Assembly: GCF_014201355.1 (NCBI RefSeq)
Contig: NZ_JACHEG010000013.1
Location: 35,840 to 99,839, forward strand
Length of the DNA: 64,000 nucleotides
Direction: 5' to 3'
Origin: Aliirhizobium wenxiniae
Lineage (GTDB): Bacteria; Pseudomonadota; Alphaproteobacteria; Rhizobiales; Rhizobiaceae
The position numbers were made by a program, and so were the translations under genes. Position 1 is the first letter of the stretch, and each line of letters starts with the position of its first letter. Below are positions 63,983-64,000 of the stretch, piece after piece. The notes beneath the pieces are model-generated. The model had not been told where the DNA came from. It did no database searches and saw only the letters and a program-made list of their open reading frames with translations.

Positions 63983-64000
63983 CCAAGCGCAAACGAGTTG

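Overview
The window reads as chromosomal or chromid DNA of an alphaproteobacterium of the Rhizobiaceae (Agrobacterium/Rhizobium group). Codon use is GC-rich, UgpC/MalK-type sugar ABC transporters are very dense, and two gene clusters closely match ones known from Agrobacterium tumefaciens C58: galactitol/D-altritol catabolism, and oligo-alginate catabolism built around a PL15 lyase of the Atu3025 type. Almost everything is uptake plus catabolism with a dedicated regulator, so this is an accessory nutrient-scavenging region. Identifications come from reading the translated sequence; no database search was run.

Layout. (1) 1-9068: a divergent polyol locus with SmoEFGK-like ABC transporter, tagatose kinase, tagatose-6-phosphate 4-epimerase (PF08013), a short-chain polyol dehydrogenase, a zinc polyol dehydrogenase and a LacI regulator. 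(2) 9301-10009: a decayed RraA-family gene. (3) 10156-22924: an eleven-gene operon for alginate oligosaccharides, consisting of a GntR regulator, an AlgS/AlgM1/AlgM2/AlgQ-like ABC transporter, the PL15 exo-lyase, a DEH-reductase-like SDR, an SGNH hydrolase, a D-2-hydroxyacid dehydrogenase, a TIM-barrel isomerase and a glucarate-dehydratase-like enolase-superfamily enzyme. (4) 23260-31045: FecI/FecR signalling, a TonB-dependent siderophore receptor, FhuD, FhuB and a ferric-siderophore reductase, with no ATPase. (5) 31676-35403: an Lrp regulator, a class V aminotransferase, a persulfide-dioxygenase-like metallo-hydrolase and a TauE/SafE exporter, likely for cysteine sulfur disposal.

(6) 35503-47517: a peptide-type ABC transporter, an opine-dehydrogenase-family enzyme, hydantoinase/oxoprolinase subunits A and B, a GntR regulator, an alpha/beta hydrolase and the binding protein. 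Near-identical palindromes in both upstream regions tie the two arms together. This is the best candidate for an undescribed pathway. (7) 47717-48430: a decayed ureidoglycine aminohydrolase (allE). (8) 48703-55508: a sugar ABC transporter with a Gfo/Idh/MocA oxidoreductase and a divergent LysR regulator. (9) 55710-61405: an Ugp-like ABC transporter with a glycerophosphodiester phosphodiesterase and an RpiR regulator. (10) 61406-63982: a decayed serine recombinase whose 3' end runs into an initiator tRNA gene, the scar of an integrated element.

A 26-bp interspersed motif (TAAG.TCTTGA then CGAACC at fixed spacing) occurs at least five times, with degenerate or variant copies besides. All copies are intergenic and most sit at junctions between these functional modules. 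I do not recognise it.
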